Source: Pseudomonas sp. ACM7
GTDB taxonomy: Bacteria; Pseudomonadota; Gammaproteobacteria; Pseudomonadales; Pseudomonadaceae
Assembly: GCF_004136015.1 (NCBI RefSeq)
Contig: NZ_CP024866.1
Coordinates: forward strand, 4,438,001-4,502,000
Length of the DNA stretch: 64,000 nt
Direction of reading: 5' to 3'
Shown here: positions 17,939 through 27,209 of the stretch, piece after piece
How positions within the stretch are numbered: position 1 is the first letter of the stretch
Layout of the letters: each line of letters opens with the position of its first letter
Program-made: the position numbers and the translations under genes
Notes under the pieces: generated by a model
Seen by the model: only the letters and a program-made list of their open reading frames with translations
Told to the model about the DNA's origin: nothing
The model's database searches: none

Positions 17939-19000
17939 ATGAGCGAACGAACGACTTCTGCAAGCTGGGCGATGGGGATTGTCAAAGCACTGGAGATGGA
18001 CGGCCTGGATTGCCGGGTTCTGTTCAAGCAGTTGGGGCTCGACTACGCGGCACTGGATGATCCGGACGCGCGCTTCCCGCAAGATTCCATGACACGACTG
18101 TGGCAGCGCGCGGTTGAGCTGTCCGGCAACCCGGCGATTGGCCTGAACATGGGCAAGGTGGTGCGACCGGCCTCCTTCCATGTGGCGGGCTACGCCTTGA
18201 TGTCAAGTCAGACCCTGGCTGAAGGCTTTCGACGGCTGGTGCGTTATCAGCGGATCATTGCGGAAAGTGCCGACCTGAGTTTCCGATTGTTGGAAGAAGG
18301 CTACGCGCTGATTCTGACGGTCCACGGCGACCACCTGCCACCGACCCGGCAGAGCGCCGAAGCTTCACTGGCTTGTGCCCTGGCGCTGTGCGGCTGGTTG
18401 ACCGGGCGCACCCTGCAACCGCGCAAGGTGCTGGTGCAGGGCGATCAGCCCGTCGATCTCGAACCCTATAAACAAGCCTTCCATGCACCTTTGGTGTTCA
18501 ACGCGCCGTATGACGCCTTGATCTTCGAGCGCGCTGACATGGAGGCACCGCTGCCTACCGCCAATGAGGCGATGGCGCTGTTGCATGATCGGTTTGCCGG
18601 TGAATACCTGGCGCGGTTTTCCGAGAGTCGCGTGACCCACAAGGCGCGGCAGGTGCTGTGCCGTTTGCTGCCCCAGGGCGAACCCAAGCGCGATACCGTG
18701 GCGCAGACGTTGCACCTGTCGCAACGCACCTTGCAGCGACGCTTGCAGGAAGAGGGCACGAGTTTTCAGACGTTGCTGGACGACACGCGACGTGAGCTGG
18801 CCGAGCAATACCTGGCGCAGCCGACCATGACCCTGCTGGAAATTGCCTACCTGCTGGGGTTCGCCGATCCGAGCAACTTCTTCCGCGCTTTCCGCCGCTG
18901 GTTTGACGCCACCCCCGGCGAGTACCGGACGCGCCTGATGGGCGCACCTGCTCCTGTCAGTGACGCCAGAACGCCGGAATACACAGAACAAACACCGTAA
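17939..19000 (+). CDS. AraC-family regulator of the OruR/ArgR-like type
   Basis: 353 residues from the ATG at 17939 (MSERTTSASWAMGIVK), preceded by AAGTGGA; a GTG three codons earlier is in frame. The N-terminal 210 residues form the Arabinose_bd-type sensor domain found in OruR-like regulators. The C-terminal HTH is KRDTVAQTLHLSQRTLQRRLQEEGTSFQTLL, then LEIAYLLGFADPSNFFRAFRRWFDATPGEYR. The inducer is unknown. Its 3' end overlaps the convergent trkH gene by 44 bp. Confidence 0.9.
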   Translation: MSERTTSASWAMGIVKALEMDGLDCRVLFKQLGLDYAALDDPDARFPQDSMTRLWQRAVELSGNPAIGLNMGKVVRPASFHVAGYALMSSQTLAEGFRRLVRYQRIIAESADLSFRLLEEGYALILTVHGDHLPPTRQSAEASLACALALCGWLTGRTLQPRKVLVQGDQPVDLEPYKQAFHAPLVFNAPYDALIFERADMEAPLPTANEAMALLHDRFAGEYLARFSESRVTHKARQVLCRLLPQGEPKRDTVAQTLHLSQRTLQRRLQEEGTSFQTLLDDTRRELAEQYLAQPTMTLLEIAYLLGFADPSNFFRAFRRWFDATPGEYRTRLMGAPAPVSDARTPEYTEQTP

Positions 19001-20411
19001 TGATCTCGAGTCGGCCCAGTAGCATGCCGAACGAGAGAATCCACTTGGCAGCGTCCGGCAGGGTGGCGAAGTTGCCCGCCGGGCCAATGGTCTCGCCCAG
19101 TCCTGGGCCAACGCCGGACACCGTGCTGGCTGCGCCGGTAAGGGCGGTCATCCAGTCCACGCCGAGCAGCGACAACAGCAGCGCGATCACGCAGATGGTG
19201 ATGGCGAAGAAGAACGAAAAGGTCAGAATCGAACGCACGATCTCTTCGTCGAGGCGGTGACCGTTGTACTTCTGCTTGATTACAGCGCGCGGGTGAATCA
19301 ACTGGTTAAGGTTGGCCTTGAGCAGGATGTAAGCAACCTGGAAGCGGAAAATCTTGATCCCGCCAGCGGTCGAGCCCGAGCACCCGCCGACAAAACCCAG
19401 ATAGAAGAACAGCATCAGCGAGAAGTTACCCCACAGGCTGTAGTCCCCGAGTGCGAAACCGGTGGTCGTCACCACCGAGGTCACGTTCAGCGCCACATGC
19501 CGCAGCGCCTCCAGCCAATGCAGCTGGGTGGTCCACCAGTACCAGGTGCCAAGTACCAGCCAGGTCACCAGTAACATGCCGAGCAAGCCTTGAACCTGCT
19601 GATCCTTGATCAGTGCTTTGCGGTTACCGCGCAAGGTCGCTACATACAGGGTGAACGGCAGGCTGCCGAGGATCATGATGACGATCGCCACCCAGTGCAC
19701 CGCGGGTTGCGTCCACTTGGCCAGAGACTGGTCGGACGTTGAGAAACCGCCGGTGGAAATCGCCGACATCGCGTGGTTGATCGCATCGAACGGGCTCATA
19801 CCGGCCCACCAGAACGCCAGGCTGCCGACAATGGTGATGCCGACGTAGGCCGCAACGATCAAACGCGCCACCATGTGCGAACGGGGCATGACTTTTTCGG
19901 AACGGTCCGACGACTCGGTCTGAAACAGCCGCATGCCACCGATGCGCAGTAGTGGAAGAATCGCTACCGCCATGCCGATAAAGCCAATGCCGCCGAGCCA
20001 GTGCAGCAACGAGCGCCACATCAGGATGCCGGGGGACATGGTGTCCAGGCCGCTGAGCACCGTCGAGCCGGTGGCGGTGATGCCGGACATGCTTTCGAAG
20101 AACGAATCGGTGTAGCTGATGCGCTGGGTCAGCAGGAACGGCAGCGCGGCGAAGATGCACACCACCACCCAGCTGCTGACTGTCAGCAGGTACATGTCTC
20201 GCGGACGCAGGTGTACGTGTTCGGGGCGACCGGGGATGATCAGCGCGAGGCCGGCGACAAAGGTAATCATGCTGGCCCAGAGGAACGACGGCAGGTCGCT
20301 GGTGCGGTCGAAAATCACCAGCGTGGCCATGGGCACGACCATGGAGATGGCCAGTGTGATCAGGAAGATGCCGATGATGAAACCAATAGTCCGTAAGGTC
20401 GGCAACGCCAT
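18957..20411 (-). CDS. trkH: TrkH-family potassium uptake protein
   Basis: 484 residues from the ATG at 20411 (MALPTLRTIGFIIG), the usual TrkH length; the longer open frame to 20510 has no support. Eight helices with four pore-loop segments are recognisable, including SMSGITATGSTVLSGLD, AISTGGFSTSD, VTTTGFALGDY and STVSGVGPGLGETIG; glycines in these loops line the K+ filter. The protein forms the inner-membrane K+ channel subunit that works with TrkA, which is not in the window. Confidence 0.95.
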   Translation of the reverse strand: MALPTLRTIGFIIGIFLITLAISMVVPMATLVIFDRTSDLPSFLWASMITFVAGLALIIPGRPEHVHLRPRDMYLLTVSSWVVVCIFAALPFLLTQRISYTDSFFESMSGITATGSTVLSGLDTMSPGILMWRSLLHWLGGIGFIGMAVAILPLLRIGGMRLFQTESSDRSEKVMPRSHMVARLIVAAYVGITIVGSLAFWWAGMSPFDAINHAMSAISTGGFSTSDQSLAKWTQPAVHWVAIVIMILGSLPFTLYVATLRGNRKALIKDQQVQGLLGMLLVTWLVLGTWYWWTTQLHWLEALRHVALNVTSVVTTTGFALGDYSLWGNFSLMLFFYLGFVGGCSGSTAGGIKIFRFQVAYILLKANLNQLIHPRAVIKQKYNGHRLDEEIVRSILTFSFFFAITICVIALLLSLLGVDWMTALTGAASTVSGVGPGLGETIGPAGNFATLPDAAKWILSFGMLLGRLEIITVFVLCIPAFWRH

Positions 20412-20533
20412 GAAGTCCGCTCGGGCTGGAATAGGGAAGGGCGCCATTCTACCTGCGGGGCAGGGCATGTAAACCGGCGCCGCCTGCGCAGTTGCAGCTA
20501 GAATAGCCAAACATTTTTTTCAGGAGGTGGCCG

Positions 20534-21100
20534 ATGCAGGCTCTCGACGCTTTGCTCAACCGTGTTTCCGTTCCACGACTGCTCGAACCGGCACCGACCG
20601 CAGAACAACGCGAAGTGCTGTTTGGCGCCGCGATGCGAGCGCCAGACCACGGCCACTTACAGCCTTGGCGCTTTCTGACAGTCGAAGGCGCGGCGCGCGA
20701 GCAAATGGGCGAGTTGCTGGCCGAAGCAGCGAAGCTGCAGGACAGTGAAGTGTCCGAGGCGGCGCTGGACAAGGCGCGTAACGGTCCACTGCGCGCGCCA
20801 CTGGTGGTTGTGGTGATCGCGCGGTTGCAGGATCACGTCAAATATCCGAAGTCCGAACAACTGCTGGCGGCGGGCTGTGCGGCTCACGGGATTTTGCTGG
20901 CGGCTTATGCGCAAGGGATTGGCGCGGTGTGGCGCACGGGTGAACTGGCGTATTCGGCGCATGTGGCCAAGGGATTGGGTTTGGCGGAAGGGGAAGAGGT
21001 GATTGCGTTTCTTTATCTGGGGACGCCGCAGAAAGAGCCGCGCGTGGCGGAGAAAGTCGATCTGGCTGAATTCGTCAGCGCCTGGCCTGGCGAGATCTGA
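20534..21100 (+). CDS. Nitroreductase-family flavoprotein (YdjA-like)
   Basis: 188 residues with AGGAGGTGG before the ATG. FMN-binding features of the small YdjA-type nitroreductases are seen: RAPDHGHLQPWRFLTVEG near residues 35-52 and GAVWRTGE with the C-terminal LYLGTP. The physiological substrate is unknown. It is divergent from trkH with a 122-bp gap. Confidence 0.88.
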   Translation: MQALDALLNRVSVPRLLEPAPTAEQREVLFGAAMRAPDHGHLQPWRFLTVEGAAREQMGELLAEAAKLQDSEVSEAALDKARNGPLRAPLVVVVIARLQDHVKYPKSEQLLAAGCAAHGILLAAYAQGIGAVWRTGELAYSAHVAKGLGLAEGEEVIAFLYLGTPQKEPRVAEKVDLAEFVSAWPGEI

Positions 21101-21106
21101 ACATCA

Positions 21107-21197
21107 AGAGATCGCAGCCTCGTTTCACTCGACAGCTCCTACAGGTGTACGCATAACCCTTGTAGGAGCTGTCGAGTGAAACGAGGCTGCGATCTTT
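21107..21197. repeat. Inverted repeat, family B
   Basis: AGATCGCAGCCTCGTTTCAC..CAGCTCCTACA is mirrored by TGTAGGAGCTG..GAGGCTGCGATCT. It lies between the convergent nitroreductase gene and the cpxA-like kinase gene and could terminate both transcripts. Confidence 0.8.
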
Positions 21198-21213
21198 TCG
21201 CATCACCACTGCG

Positions 21214-22554
21214 CTACGGCTGAACAACAGCCCCCGGCACCAGAGGCAATTCCAGGCTGGCGATAAACCCGCCATCGGGATGATTGGCCAGCACCAGACT
21301 CCCGCCATGCCGCTCCGCCGCACGGCGCGCAATGGCCAATCCCAAACCATGTCCAGCCGCCGTCTGCCCCGGCGCCCGATAGAACGGCTCACCCAACTGG
21401 CTCAAATGCGTGGCCTCTACGCCTGGCCCGTGGTCACGCACACTGACCACAATCCGCTCACCCTGGCGCACCGCCTGCATTTCAATCGCTTGCCCCACCG
21501 GGTTGAACCGCTGAGCGTTGCGCAGCAGGTTGTCGACGGCGCGCTCGATCATCGTCGGCCAACCTTTAAGGTTCAGCTGTGGCTCGGCCTCAAGGTGGAC
21601 GTTCTGCTCCGGCGAACCCAATTGAGCATCCTTTTGCAGGGTGTTGAGCAGCGCATTGAGATCAACCTCTTCAGCGCTGGCGTTGTCGGCATCGACCCGG
21701 GCCAGTACCAGGATTTCGCTGATCAGCGCTTCCAGCCGGTCGCACTCCCGAGTGAGGCGCGGCCAGAGTTTTTCCCGTTCTTCAGGGTTGGCTCGCTCGG
21801 CCAGTGCCAGCGCAATGCGCAGCCGGGCAAGCGGTGAACGCAGCTCATGGGACACATCCCGCAGCAACTGCCGTTGGCTGCCGATCAAACTTTGCAGGCG
21901 CGCGCCCATGCGGTTGAAGTCGTTGGCCAGCACGCCAAACTCGTCGCGGCGGTTAGCCAGTTTAACCAGGCTGTTCTGCTGATAAGTGGTTTGCCCCAGA
22001 TCATGCACCGCGCCGCGTAAACGGCTGAGCGGGCGGGTGATCGACAGCGTGACGAACAGACTGAACAAGGTCAGCACCACCAGCGCAATGCCCAGCGCAC
22101 TCAACGGCCAGAGCAGGCTTTCGCGGTGCCAGGCGTCCAGTTCCGGGTGCGGAATGCGATAAATCAGCAGGTAGGTGTCTCCGGTTTTTTCGCTGGTGTA
22201 CTCCGCCGTCAAACGACGCCATGGCAGGCGGCGATCATCGTTGTTCTGCCGCGCTTCGAAGGCAGCCGCCCTGCGTGGGAAGGTGCCGCGCACCACCGGA
22301 TCGCCGCTCTCGTTGAGCACTTGAACGTCAATGTGATATTGGCGTTTGCGCTGTTCCAGAATGTCCTGGGCCGCGTCTTCACCCTGTGACTCGTAGGTTT
22401 GCGTCCACTGTTCGGCCAAGGTATTGAGGCCCGGATGGCGGCTGAGAATCCACGCGTCCTGGTTGAGCATGTGCCCCAGCAGAATGGAGAGCCCTGCAAC
22501 CAGAGCGATGGCCAACCAGAAGCTGGCCAGAATACGCCAGAACAATGAGCGCAC
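21214..22554 (-). CDS. cpxA: CpxA-like envelope sensor histidine kinase
   Basis: 446 residues from the GTG at 22554, with GAGGA about 7 nt upstream. Two membrane segments (about 8-28 and 150-175) flank a periplasmic sensor domain. HAMP, HisKA (RDVSHELRSPLARLRIAL, phospho-His) and HATPase (NLLRNAQRF, DHGPGV, AAGHGLGLAIA) follow. Similarity to CpxA/CpxS and the neighbouring CpxP-like and CpxR-like genes point to sensing of envelope stress. The order CpxR-like, CpxP-like, CpxA-like corresponds to PA3204-PA3206 of P. aeruginosa. A REP pair and a hairpin separate it from the CpxP-like gene. Confidence 0.9.
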   Translation of the reverse strand: MRSLFWRILASFWLAIALVAGLSILLGHMLNQDAWILSRHPGLNTLAEQWTQTYESQGEDAAQDILEQRKRQYHIDVQVLNESGDPVVRGTFPRRAAAFEARQNNDDRRLPWRRLTAEYTSEKTGDTYLLIYRIPHPELDAWHRESLLWPLSALGIALVVLTLFSLFVTLSITRPLSRLRGAVHDLGQTTYQQNSLVKLANRRDEFGVLANDFNRMGARLQSLIGSQRQLLRDVSHELRSPLARLRIALALAERANPEEREKLWPRLTRECDRLEALISEILVLARVDADNASAEEVDLNALLNTLQKDAQLGSPEQNVHLEAEPQLNLKGWPTMIERAVDNLLRNAQRFNPVGQAIEMQAVRQGERIVVSVRDHGPGVEATHLSQLGEPFYRAPGQTAAGHGLGLAIARRAAERHGGSLVLANHPDGGFIASLELPLVPGAVVQP

Positions 22555-22581
22555 AGAAAATCCTCAAACAAACACAAATCC

Positions 22582-22675
22582 AATGTGGGAGCGGGCTTGC
22601 TCGCGAAGGCGGTGTATCAGTAAACATCTCTGTATCTGACACACCGCCTTCGCGAGCAAGCCCGCTCCCACATTA
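22582..22675. repeat. REP pair (family A) between cpxA-like and cpxP-like genes
   Basis: Facing arms AATGTGGGAGCGGGCTTGC... and ...GCAAGCCCGCTCCCACATT. It lies inside the presumed operon, downstream of the CpxP-like gene, where REP hairpins commonly stabilise upstream mRNA. Confidence 0.9.
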
Positions 22676-22690
22676 AACTGAGTGGCAACA

Positions 22691-22716
22691 GACCCAACGG
22701 TGTTAGCCGTTGGGTC
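22691..22716 (-). terminator. Hairpin after the CpxP-like gene
   Basis: A perfect 10-bp stem (GACCCAACGG with CCGTTGGGTC) and 6-nt loop follow the stop codon at 22730. There is no strong U-run, so it may act as a partial terminator or mRNA 3' stabiliser ahead of the kinase gene. Confidence 0.55.
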
Positions 22717-22729
22717 CGGGGTTAACGCA

Positions 22730-23179
22730 TTATTGCGCCTTTTGCTGCTGTTGCGCTTTCCAGGCCTTGAACTCGGCCCATTCGGCGCGACGCTCAGCCT
22801 GTTTTTTCTGGATCTCGTCGAATTGCTTCTGTTGATCTGGTTTCAGCAAGGCACGCACATCGGCTTCAGCTTTCTTGTGGTTGGCCGCCATTTCATCTTT
22901 CATGGCCTTCTGGTCGGCTGGCGAAAGTTTTTCCAGGTACTTGTCGACCACTTGCTGACGCTCATGCATCTGCTCGCCCATGATTTTGCGGATCTGTTCG
23001 CGCTGTTCGCGGCTCAGGTCCAGCTGGCTGTACGGGCCTTTGCCGTGCATGCCGTGCATCTGACCGTCATGGCGTGAGCCGTCCATCGGGCCACCCATCG
23101 GGCCGGCACCTTCAGGCATGGCCATGGCAACGGTTGGCAGGGCGGCAGCGAACATCAGAGCGATAAGAGTCTTGCGCAT
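22730..23179 (-). CDS. Spy/CpxP-family periplasmic protein
   Basis: 149 residues from the ATG at 23179, with GGAGA upstream. A signal peptide (MRKTLIALMFAAALPTVAMA) is followed by a Met/Gly/His-rich stretch (about 21-50) that could bind metal, then the helical LTxxQ-like region (LDLSREQREQIRKIMGEQM). The C-terminus is Lys/Gln-rich. CpxP proteins inhibit the CpxA sensor and bind misfolded periplasmic proteins; the second LTxxQ motif is degenerate (LSPADQ). It is flanked by genes for its likely partner kinase and response regulator. Confidence 0.88.
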   Translation of the reverse strand: MRKTLIALMFAAALPTVAMAMPEGAGPMGGPMDGSRHDGQMHGMHGKGPYSQLDLSREQREQIRKIMGEQMHERQQVVDKYLEKLSPADQKAMKDEMAANHKKAEADVRALLKPDQQKQFDEIQKKQAERRAEWAEFKAWKAQQQQKAQ

Positions 23180-23342
23180 GGTGAATCTCCTTGTCTCGTT
23201 CCCGGTACGTTCCGGATGAGTACAGATTACGGAGATCAAGGTCAGCGGCGGTCAGCGGAGCGTAAAGCTTGAGTAAAGACGATTTCAGATTGACCTGACA
23301 AATCCAACACTTTGCCTACTTCTCTCTGAAAGAACTGACCTA

Positions 23343-23488
23343 TGTAGCAGCTGCCGAGCCTGCGAGGCTGCGTTCGGCTGCGCAGCAGTCGTAAATCCTG
23401 CGCGCTCGGTTCACCTGAAAGTCCGCGGCGTCTGAATTCACGACTGCTTCGCAGCCGAACGCAGCCTCGCGGGCTCGGCAGCTGCTAC
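23343..23488. repeat. Inverted repeat, family C
   Basis: Arms TGTAGCAGCTGCCGAGCCTGCGAGGCTGCG and complement with the GCAGTCGTAAATCC/ATTCACGACTGC inner part; second copy of the element at 7480-7612. It lies in the 23180-23508 gap between the CpxR-like and CpxP-like genes, so it separates the regulator from the rest of the locus. The remaining roughly 160 bp upstream of the CpxP-like gene presumably hold its promoter, but I see no clear box. Confidence 0.8.
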
Positions 23489-23508
23489 AAAAAACGGATC
23501 GCATGGTT

Positions 23509-24186
23509 TCAGAGGCTGTAGTAATAGCCGCGGCTGCGCAGGGCCACGATGCGTGGGCGGCCGTCGGGGTGCGGGCCGATCTTTTTGCGCAGGTTGCTGA
23601 CGTGCATGTCCAGGCTACGGTCGTACAGCGTCAGCTTGCGGCCGAGGGCGATTTGCGCCAGTTCCTGTTTATCCAGCGGCTCGCCGGGTTGCTTGAGCAG
23701 GGCTTCGAGCAAACGGCTTTCGGAGACGGTGAGGGTGAATTCCTGTTCATCGATGCTGACCACGCCGCGCACCGGACTGAAACACAGATCGCCCAGTTCC
23801 AGCTGGCTGGACACCGCCGCCGGATGACTGCGGCGCAACACGGCGCGCAGGCGGGCTGTCAGTTCCCGTGGGTCGCACGGTTTGGCCAGGTAGTCGTCGG
23901 CGCCGAGTTCCAGGCCGAGGATGCGGTCCAGCGGCTCGCCGCGGGCCGAGAGCATCAGCACCGGCAAGTCCGGGTGATCGTTGCGCAATTGCTTGAGCAG
24001 CTCCAGGCCACTGCCGTCCGGCAGCATCACGTCCAGTACCACGGCTGCCGGCGACGTTTCGGCCAGTGCGCGACGGGCGCTCTGACCATCGTGGCAGGCG
24101 CGGACTTGAAAGCCTTCCTGGCTCAACCAACTGCTCAGGAGCTCACACAGCTCCTGGTCATCATCAATTAATAACAGCTCGCTCAT
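23509..24186 (-). CDS. cpxR: CpxR-like OmpR-family response regulator
   Basis: 225 residues. Receiver domain with acidic pocket (LLIDDDQEL), phospho-acceptor Asp near residue 50 (VVLDVMLPDGSG) and Lys (YLAKPCDPRE), then an OmpR-type winged helix (LTVSESRLLEALLKQPGEPLDKQELAQIALGRKLTLYDRSLDMHVSNLRKKIG). It is paired with the CpxA-like kinase 1 kb downstream. It starts 7 bp after the stop of the coiled-coil membrane protein gene and is probably co-transcribed with it. Confidence 0.92.
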   Translation of the reverse strand: MSELLLIDDDQELCELLSSWLSQEGFQVRACHDGQSARRALAETSPAAVVLDVMLPDGSGLELLKQLRNDHPDLPVLMLSARGEPLDRILGLELGADDYLAKPCDPRELTARLRAVLRRSHPAAVSSQLELGDLCFSPVRGVVSIDEQEFTLTVSESRLLEALLKQPGEPLDKQELAQIALGRKLTLYDRSLDMHVSNLRKKIGPHPDGRPRIVALRSRGYYYSL

Positions 24187-24193
24187 GACTCAC

Positions 24194-24607
24194 TCAATTT
24201 AGCCATTGCCTACGTTTTCTGGTGGCACCACTGGCGAAGATACCGCAGAGCAGCGCCAATAGCGCTACTGCGGCGCCGATGACGAACCACTGTTGCTGAT
24301 CGGTCAATAGACGCGGCAGCGGGCTGCTGGCCTGGACTTCCTTGAGTTGCAGCTTGAGGCGCTGATTCTCTTGGCGCAACCGGCTCAGCTGGGCGCTTTC
24401 GCGTTCGGCATCGGTATTTTGCAGTTGTTTGCTCAGTACTTCTCGTTGCTGTTCGCTTACCTTCAAGCGCTGTTGCAACTCGGTGATCTGGCTGCCGGCG
24501 CTCAGGGACAGCGGTGTGGAATTACCGCCCTCGGCGCTTTCTTCACCGTGGGCGGGGGCCACAATCGACAACGTCACCAACATCAGACACAACGGACCTT
24601 TGCGCAT
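24194..24607 (-). CDS. Coiled-coil protein with C-terminal membrane anchor, function unknown
   Basis: 137 residues from the ATG at 24607 (MRKGPLCLMLVTLSIVAPAHG), with AGGAG upstream. A signal peptide is followed by a Ser-rich stretch and a coiled coil (about 40-90, ITELQQRLKVSEQQREVLSKQ). One C-terminal membrane helix (FVIGAAVALLALLCGIFASGA) ends in a basic tail RKRRQ. This resembles the TIGR04211-type topology without the SH3 domain. Its tight linkage (7 bp) to the cpxR-like gene suggests a role in envelope stress signalling; this is inferred from context only. Confidence 0.75.
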   Translation of the reverse strand: MRKGPLCLMLVTLSIVAPAHGEESAEGGNSTPLSLSAGSQITELQQRLKVSEQQREVLSKQLQNTDAERESAQLSRLRQENQRLKLQLKEVQASSPLPRLLTDQQQWFVIGAAVALLALLCGIFASGATRKRRQWLN

Positions 24608-24678
24608 CGCCACTCCTGATTCCAATACGAGTATTGGGCAGGTTGTCGGCCGGTAAACGAGAATAATGAGCGTTGAGC

Positions 24679-24707
24679 GCGCGATGAACCGATAAGGTTC
24701 ATCGCGC
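24679..24707 (-). terminator. Hairpin after the YciI-family gene
   Basis: A 12-bp perfect stem (GCGCGATGAACC with GGTTCATCGCGC) and 5-nt loop lie just downstream of the stop at 24718. It is a likely terminator of yciB-YciI transcription, although the U-tract is weak. Confidence 0.6.
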
Positions 24708-24717
24708 TGGAGGGATA

Positions 24718-25017
24718 TTACGGCAGGACTTGCTTGAACGGCTTGACCGAAACGTTGGCGTAGACGCCTGCGGCGATATACGGATCAGCGTCGGCCCAAG
24801 CCTGGGCGGCGCTCAGGGAATCGAATTCGGCGACGATCAGGCTGCCGGTGAAACCCGCAGCGCCCGGATCATTGCTGTCGACCGCCGGGTGTGGACCGGC
24901 CAAAACGATGCGACCTTCACCTTTGAGCACTTGCAGGCGCTCAAGGTGTGCAGGCCGTGCGGCCAGGCGGGCTTCCAGGGAGTTGGCGACGTCTGTGGCA
25001 ATGATTGCGTAAAGCAT
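24718..25017 (-). CDS. YciI-family protein
   Basis: 99 residues. The conserved YciI core is present: [44 protein letters not shown], with the His-Asp pair of this ferredoxin-like fold, and [21 protein letters not shown]. The enzymatic role is unproven. The start overlaps the end region of yciB (1-bp gap), so the two are translationally linked; the pairing of yciI with yciB is conserved in gamma-proteobacteria. Confidence 0.9.
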   Translation of the reverse strand: MLYAIIATDVANSLEARLAARPAHLERLQVLKGEGRIVLAGPHPAVDSNDPGAAGFTGSLIVAEFDSLSAAQAWADADPYIAAGVYANVSVKPFKQVLP

Positions 25018-25018
25018 G

Positions 25019-25615
25019 TCAGTCCTCGGTTTTTGGCGTTGTGGTATCGGCGTCGTGCAGGTGGCGGGACAGGTAAATGCCCTGGCCGACCAGGAACAGC
25101 AGCGTCATGCCCAGGCTGCCGAAGACTTTGAAGTCAACCCAGTAGTCCTGAAAGGTGAACGCGACGAACAGGTTGGCGGCACCGCAAAACAGGAAAAACC
25201 CGATCCAGGCGATGTTCAGACGGGTCCAGACCGGCTCCGGCAGGGTCAGCGCGTGGCCCATGATGCGTTTGATCAGCAGTTGCTCACCGACGAAGTGGCT
25301 GCCAATGAACGCCAGGGCGAACAGCCAGTTCACCACCGGGGCTTTCCATTTCAGGAAGGTTTCGCTGTGGAACGCCAGGGTCAGGCTGCCGAAGACCAGG
25401 CAGGCGATGAGGGTCAGCCACTGGCTCTTCTCGAGCTTGCGCTGCTTGATGAACAGCGTGCCGTAAACCACCAGGGAGCTGATGATCAGCATGGCGGTGG
25501 CGCTGTAAATACCGCCTACAGTCAACTCATGACCGGCGATGTCGACGACCCGTGGATCGAGTTTGAAGACGATGAAAAACAGCAGAAGCGGGATGAAATC
25601 GATGAATTGTTTCAC
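25019..25615 (-). CDS. yciB: YciB/IspZ septation-related inner-membrane protein
   Basis: 198 residues from the GTG at 25615 ([28 protein letters not shown]), the standard start for this family; a longer frame to 25987 runs into the divergent gene and is not supported. Five to six membrane helices are visible, with the conserved KPVxFQ-like region replaced by [19 protein letters not shown]. Homologues affect cell envelope and septum assembly. It is followed directly by the YciI gene and divergent from the PHP-domain gene. Confidence 0.9.
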   Translation of the reverse strand: MKQFIDFIPLLLFFIVFKLDPRVVDIAGHELTVGGIYSATAMLIISSLVVYGTLFIKQRKLEKSQWLTLIACLVFGSLTLAFHSETFLKWKAPVVNWLFALAFIGSHFVGEQLLIKRIMGHALTLPEPVWTRLNIAWIGFFLFCGAANLFVAFTFQDYWVDFKVFGSLGMTLLFLVGQGIYLSRHLHDADTTTPKTED

Positions 25616-25702
25616 AGTGGCAGCCAGAAGCAGGATGTGGCGGCATAATAACAAACATATGGGCGCGCGATAGCGCCAGCTGATTTGAGGTAAAAAAGCC
25701 CC

Positions 25703-26566
25703 GTGAACGTTGATTTGCACTGCCATAGCACGGCCTCCGATGGCGCTCTCGCGCCTGCAGTACTGGTTGCGCGTGCGTTCGAGAAAGGCGTGCGAGTCCT
25801 GGCCTTGACCGATCACGACACTCTCGAGGGCCTCGACGAGGCCCGCAGCACGGCGATTGCGCTGGGGATGCAACTGGTCAATGGCGTCGAATTGTCCTGC
25901 ACCTGGGGCGGCGCGACCATTCACGTGCTGGGCTATGGTTTCGACGTCAACGCCGCACCCTTGGTCGAGGCCATCGCAAAATTGCACGATGGCCGCTGGT
26001 TACGGTCCGAAGAAATAAGCCGAAAACTGGCATTGAAAGGCATGCCGGGCGCGCTGGAAGGAGCCCGGGCCATCCAGCAGGAACTGGGCGACAGCGGCAA
26101 TGCGCCGGCCCGCCCGCATTTCGCCGACTGGATGGTGCGTGAAGGTTTCGTCAAGGACCGCGCCGAAGCGTTCCGTAAATGGCTGGGCGCCGGCAAGCTG
26201 GGGGACGTCAAGCAACACTGGCCGACCCTGGAAGACACGGTCGAAACCCTCCGCGCCGCCAAGGCCTGGGTCAGCCTGGCGCATCCGTGGCACTACGATT
26301 TCACTCGCAGCAAACGTCGCCGGCTGATTGCCGACTATATTCAAGCAGGGGGCCACGCAATCGAAGTGGTCAATGGCCATCAGCCCGCCGAGCAAGTGGG
26401 CAGCCTGGCGATTCTCGCCCGTGAGTTCGGTCTGCTGGTCAGCGCCGGCAGTGATTTTCATGGCCCTGGAGGCTGGTCCGAGATCGGTGAGTACCGCCCG
26501 CTCCCGGAGGATCTGCCACCACTGTGGTGTCGATTCAAACATGACCCAATTATTGCCGCCGTCTGA
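25703..26566 (+). CDS. PHP-domain 3',5'-nucleoside bisphosphate phosphatase / RNase AM (TrpH-like)
   Basis: 287 residues from the GTG at 25703. PHP metal ligands are visible: [22 protein letters not shown], a HPWHYDF segment and [12 protein letters not shown]. coli RNase AM (YciV) removes nucleotides from the 5' ends of RNAs and hydrolyses pAp. It heads the plus-strand run to scpB; the next gene begins 13 bp after its stop. Confidence 0.92.
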   Translation: MNVDLHCHSTASDGALAPAVLVARAFEKGVRVLALTDHDTLEGLDEARSTAIALGMQLVNGVELSCTWGGATIHVLGYGFDVNAAPLVEAIAKLHDGRWLRSEEISRKLALKGMPGALEGARAIQQELGDSGNAPARPHFADWMVREGFVKDRAEAFRKWLGAGKLGDVKQHWPTLEDTVETLRAAKAWVSLAHPWHYDFTRSKRRRLIADYIQAGGHAIEVVNGHQPAEQVGSLAILAREFGLLVSAGSDFHGPGGWSEIGEYRPLPEDLPPLWCRFKHDPIIAAV

Positions 26567-26579
26567 ACAGGTAGAGAAT

Positions 26580-27209
26580 GTGAGTCAATTTTTCCAGATT
26601 CATCCGGAAAACCCGCAAGCGCGCCTGATCAAACAGGCTGTCGAGATCATCCGCAGCGGCGGGGTGGTGATTTATCCCACAGACTCGTCCTACGCCATTG
26701 GTTGCCAGATCGGCGACAAGAATGCCGTGGAGCGCGTGCGCCGGTTGAGACAGCTGGACGAAAAGCATAACTTCGCGCTGATTTGCAGCGACCTGTCGCA
26801 ACTGGGGCTGTTTGCCAAGATCGATACCGGCACCTTCCGCCTGCTTAAAGCTCATCTTCCGGGACCTTACACCTTCATTCTCAACGCCACCCGCGAAGTC
26901 CCGCGGCTGTTGTTGCATCCGAAAAAACGCACCATCGGCCTGCGCGTACCGAGCCATCCGATTGCCCTGGCACTGCTGGAAGAACTCGGCGAACCGCTGA
27001 TGAGCGTGACGCTGATCATGCCCGGCGACACCGACCCGATGACCGATCCTTACGAAATGCGCCAGTTGCTCGAGCATCAGGTCGACCTGATCATCGACGG
27101 CGGTTTTGGCGGGATCAAGGCGTCCACCGTGATCAACCTCGCCGACGGCGAGCCGGAAGTGATCCGCGTTGGTTGCGGCGACCCGACGCCGTTCATGGCC
27201 GAGGCGTAG
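26580..27209 (+). CDS. YciO/Sua5-YrdC-family protein
   Basis: 209 residues from the GTG at 26580 (VSQFFQIHPENPQARL), with GGTAGAG upstream; an in-frame ATG at 26541 overlaps the previous gene. The YrdC-type fold signature is IRSGGVVIYPTDSSYAIGC, KHNFALICSDLSQLG, GPYTFIL and the basic KKRTIGLRVPSHP. It lacks the C-terminal Sua5 domain, so YciO is the closer relation; tRNA t6A synthesis itself is not certain. It overlaps no gene and abuts scpA. Confidence 0.9.
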   Translation: MSQFFQIHPENPQARLIKQAVEIIRSGGVVIYPTDSSYAIGCQIGDKNAVERVRRLRQLDEKHNFALICSDLSQLGLFAKIDTGTFRLLKAHLPGPYTFILNATREVPRLLLHPKKRTIGLRVPSHPIALALLEELGEPLMSVTLIMPGDTDPMTDPYEMRQLLEHQVDLIIDGGFGGIKASTVINLADGEPEVIRVGCGDPTPFMAEA

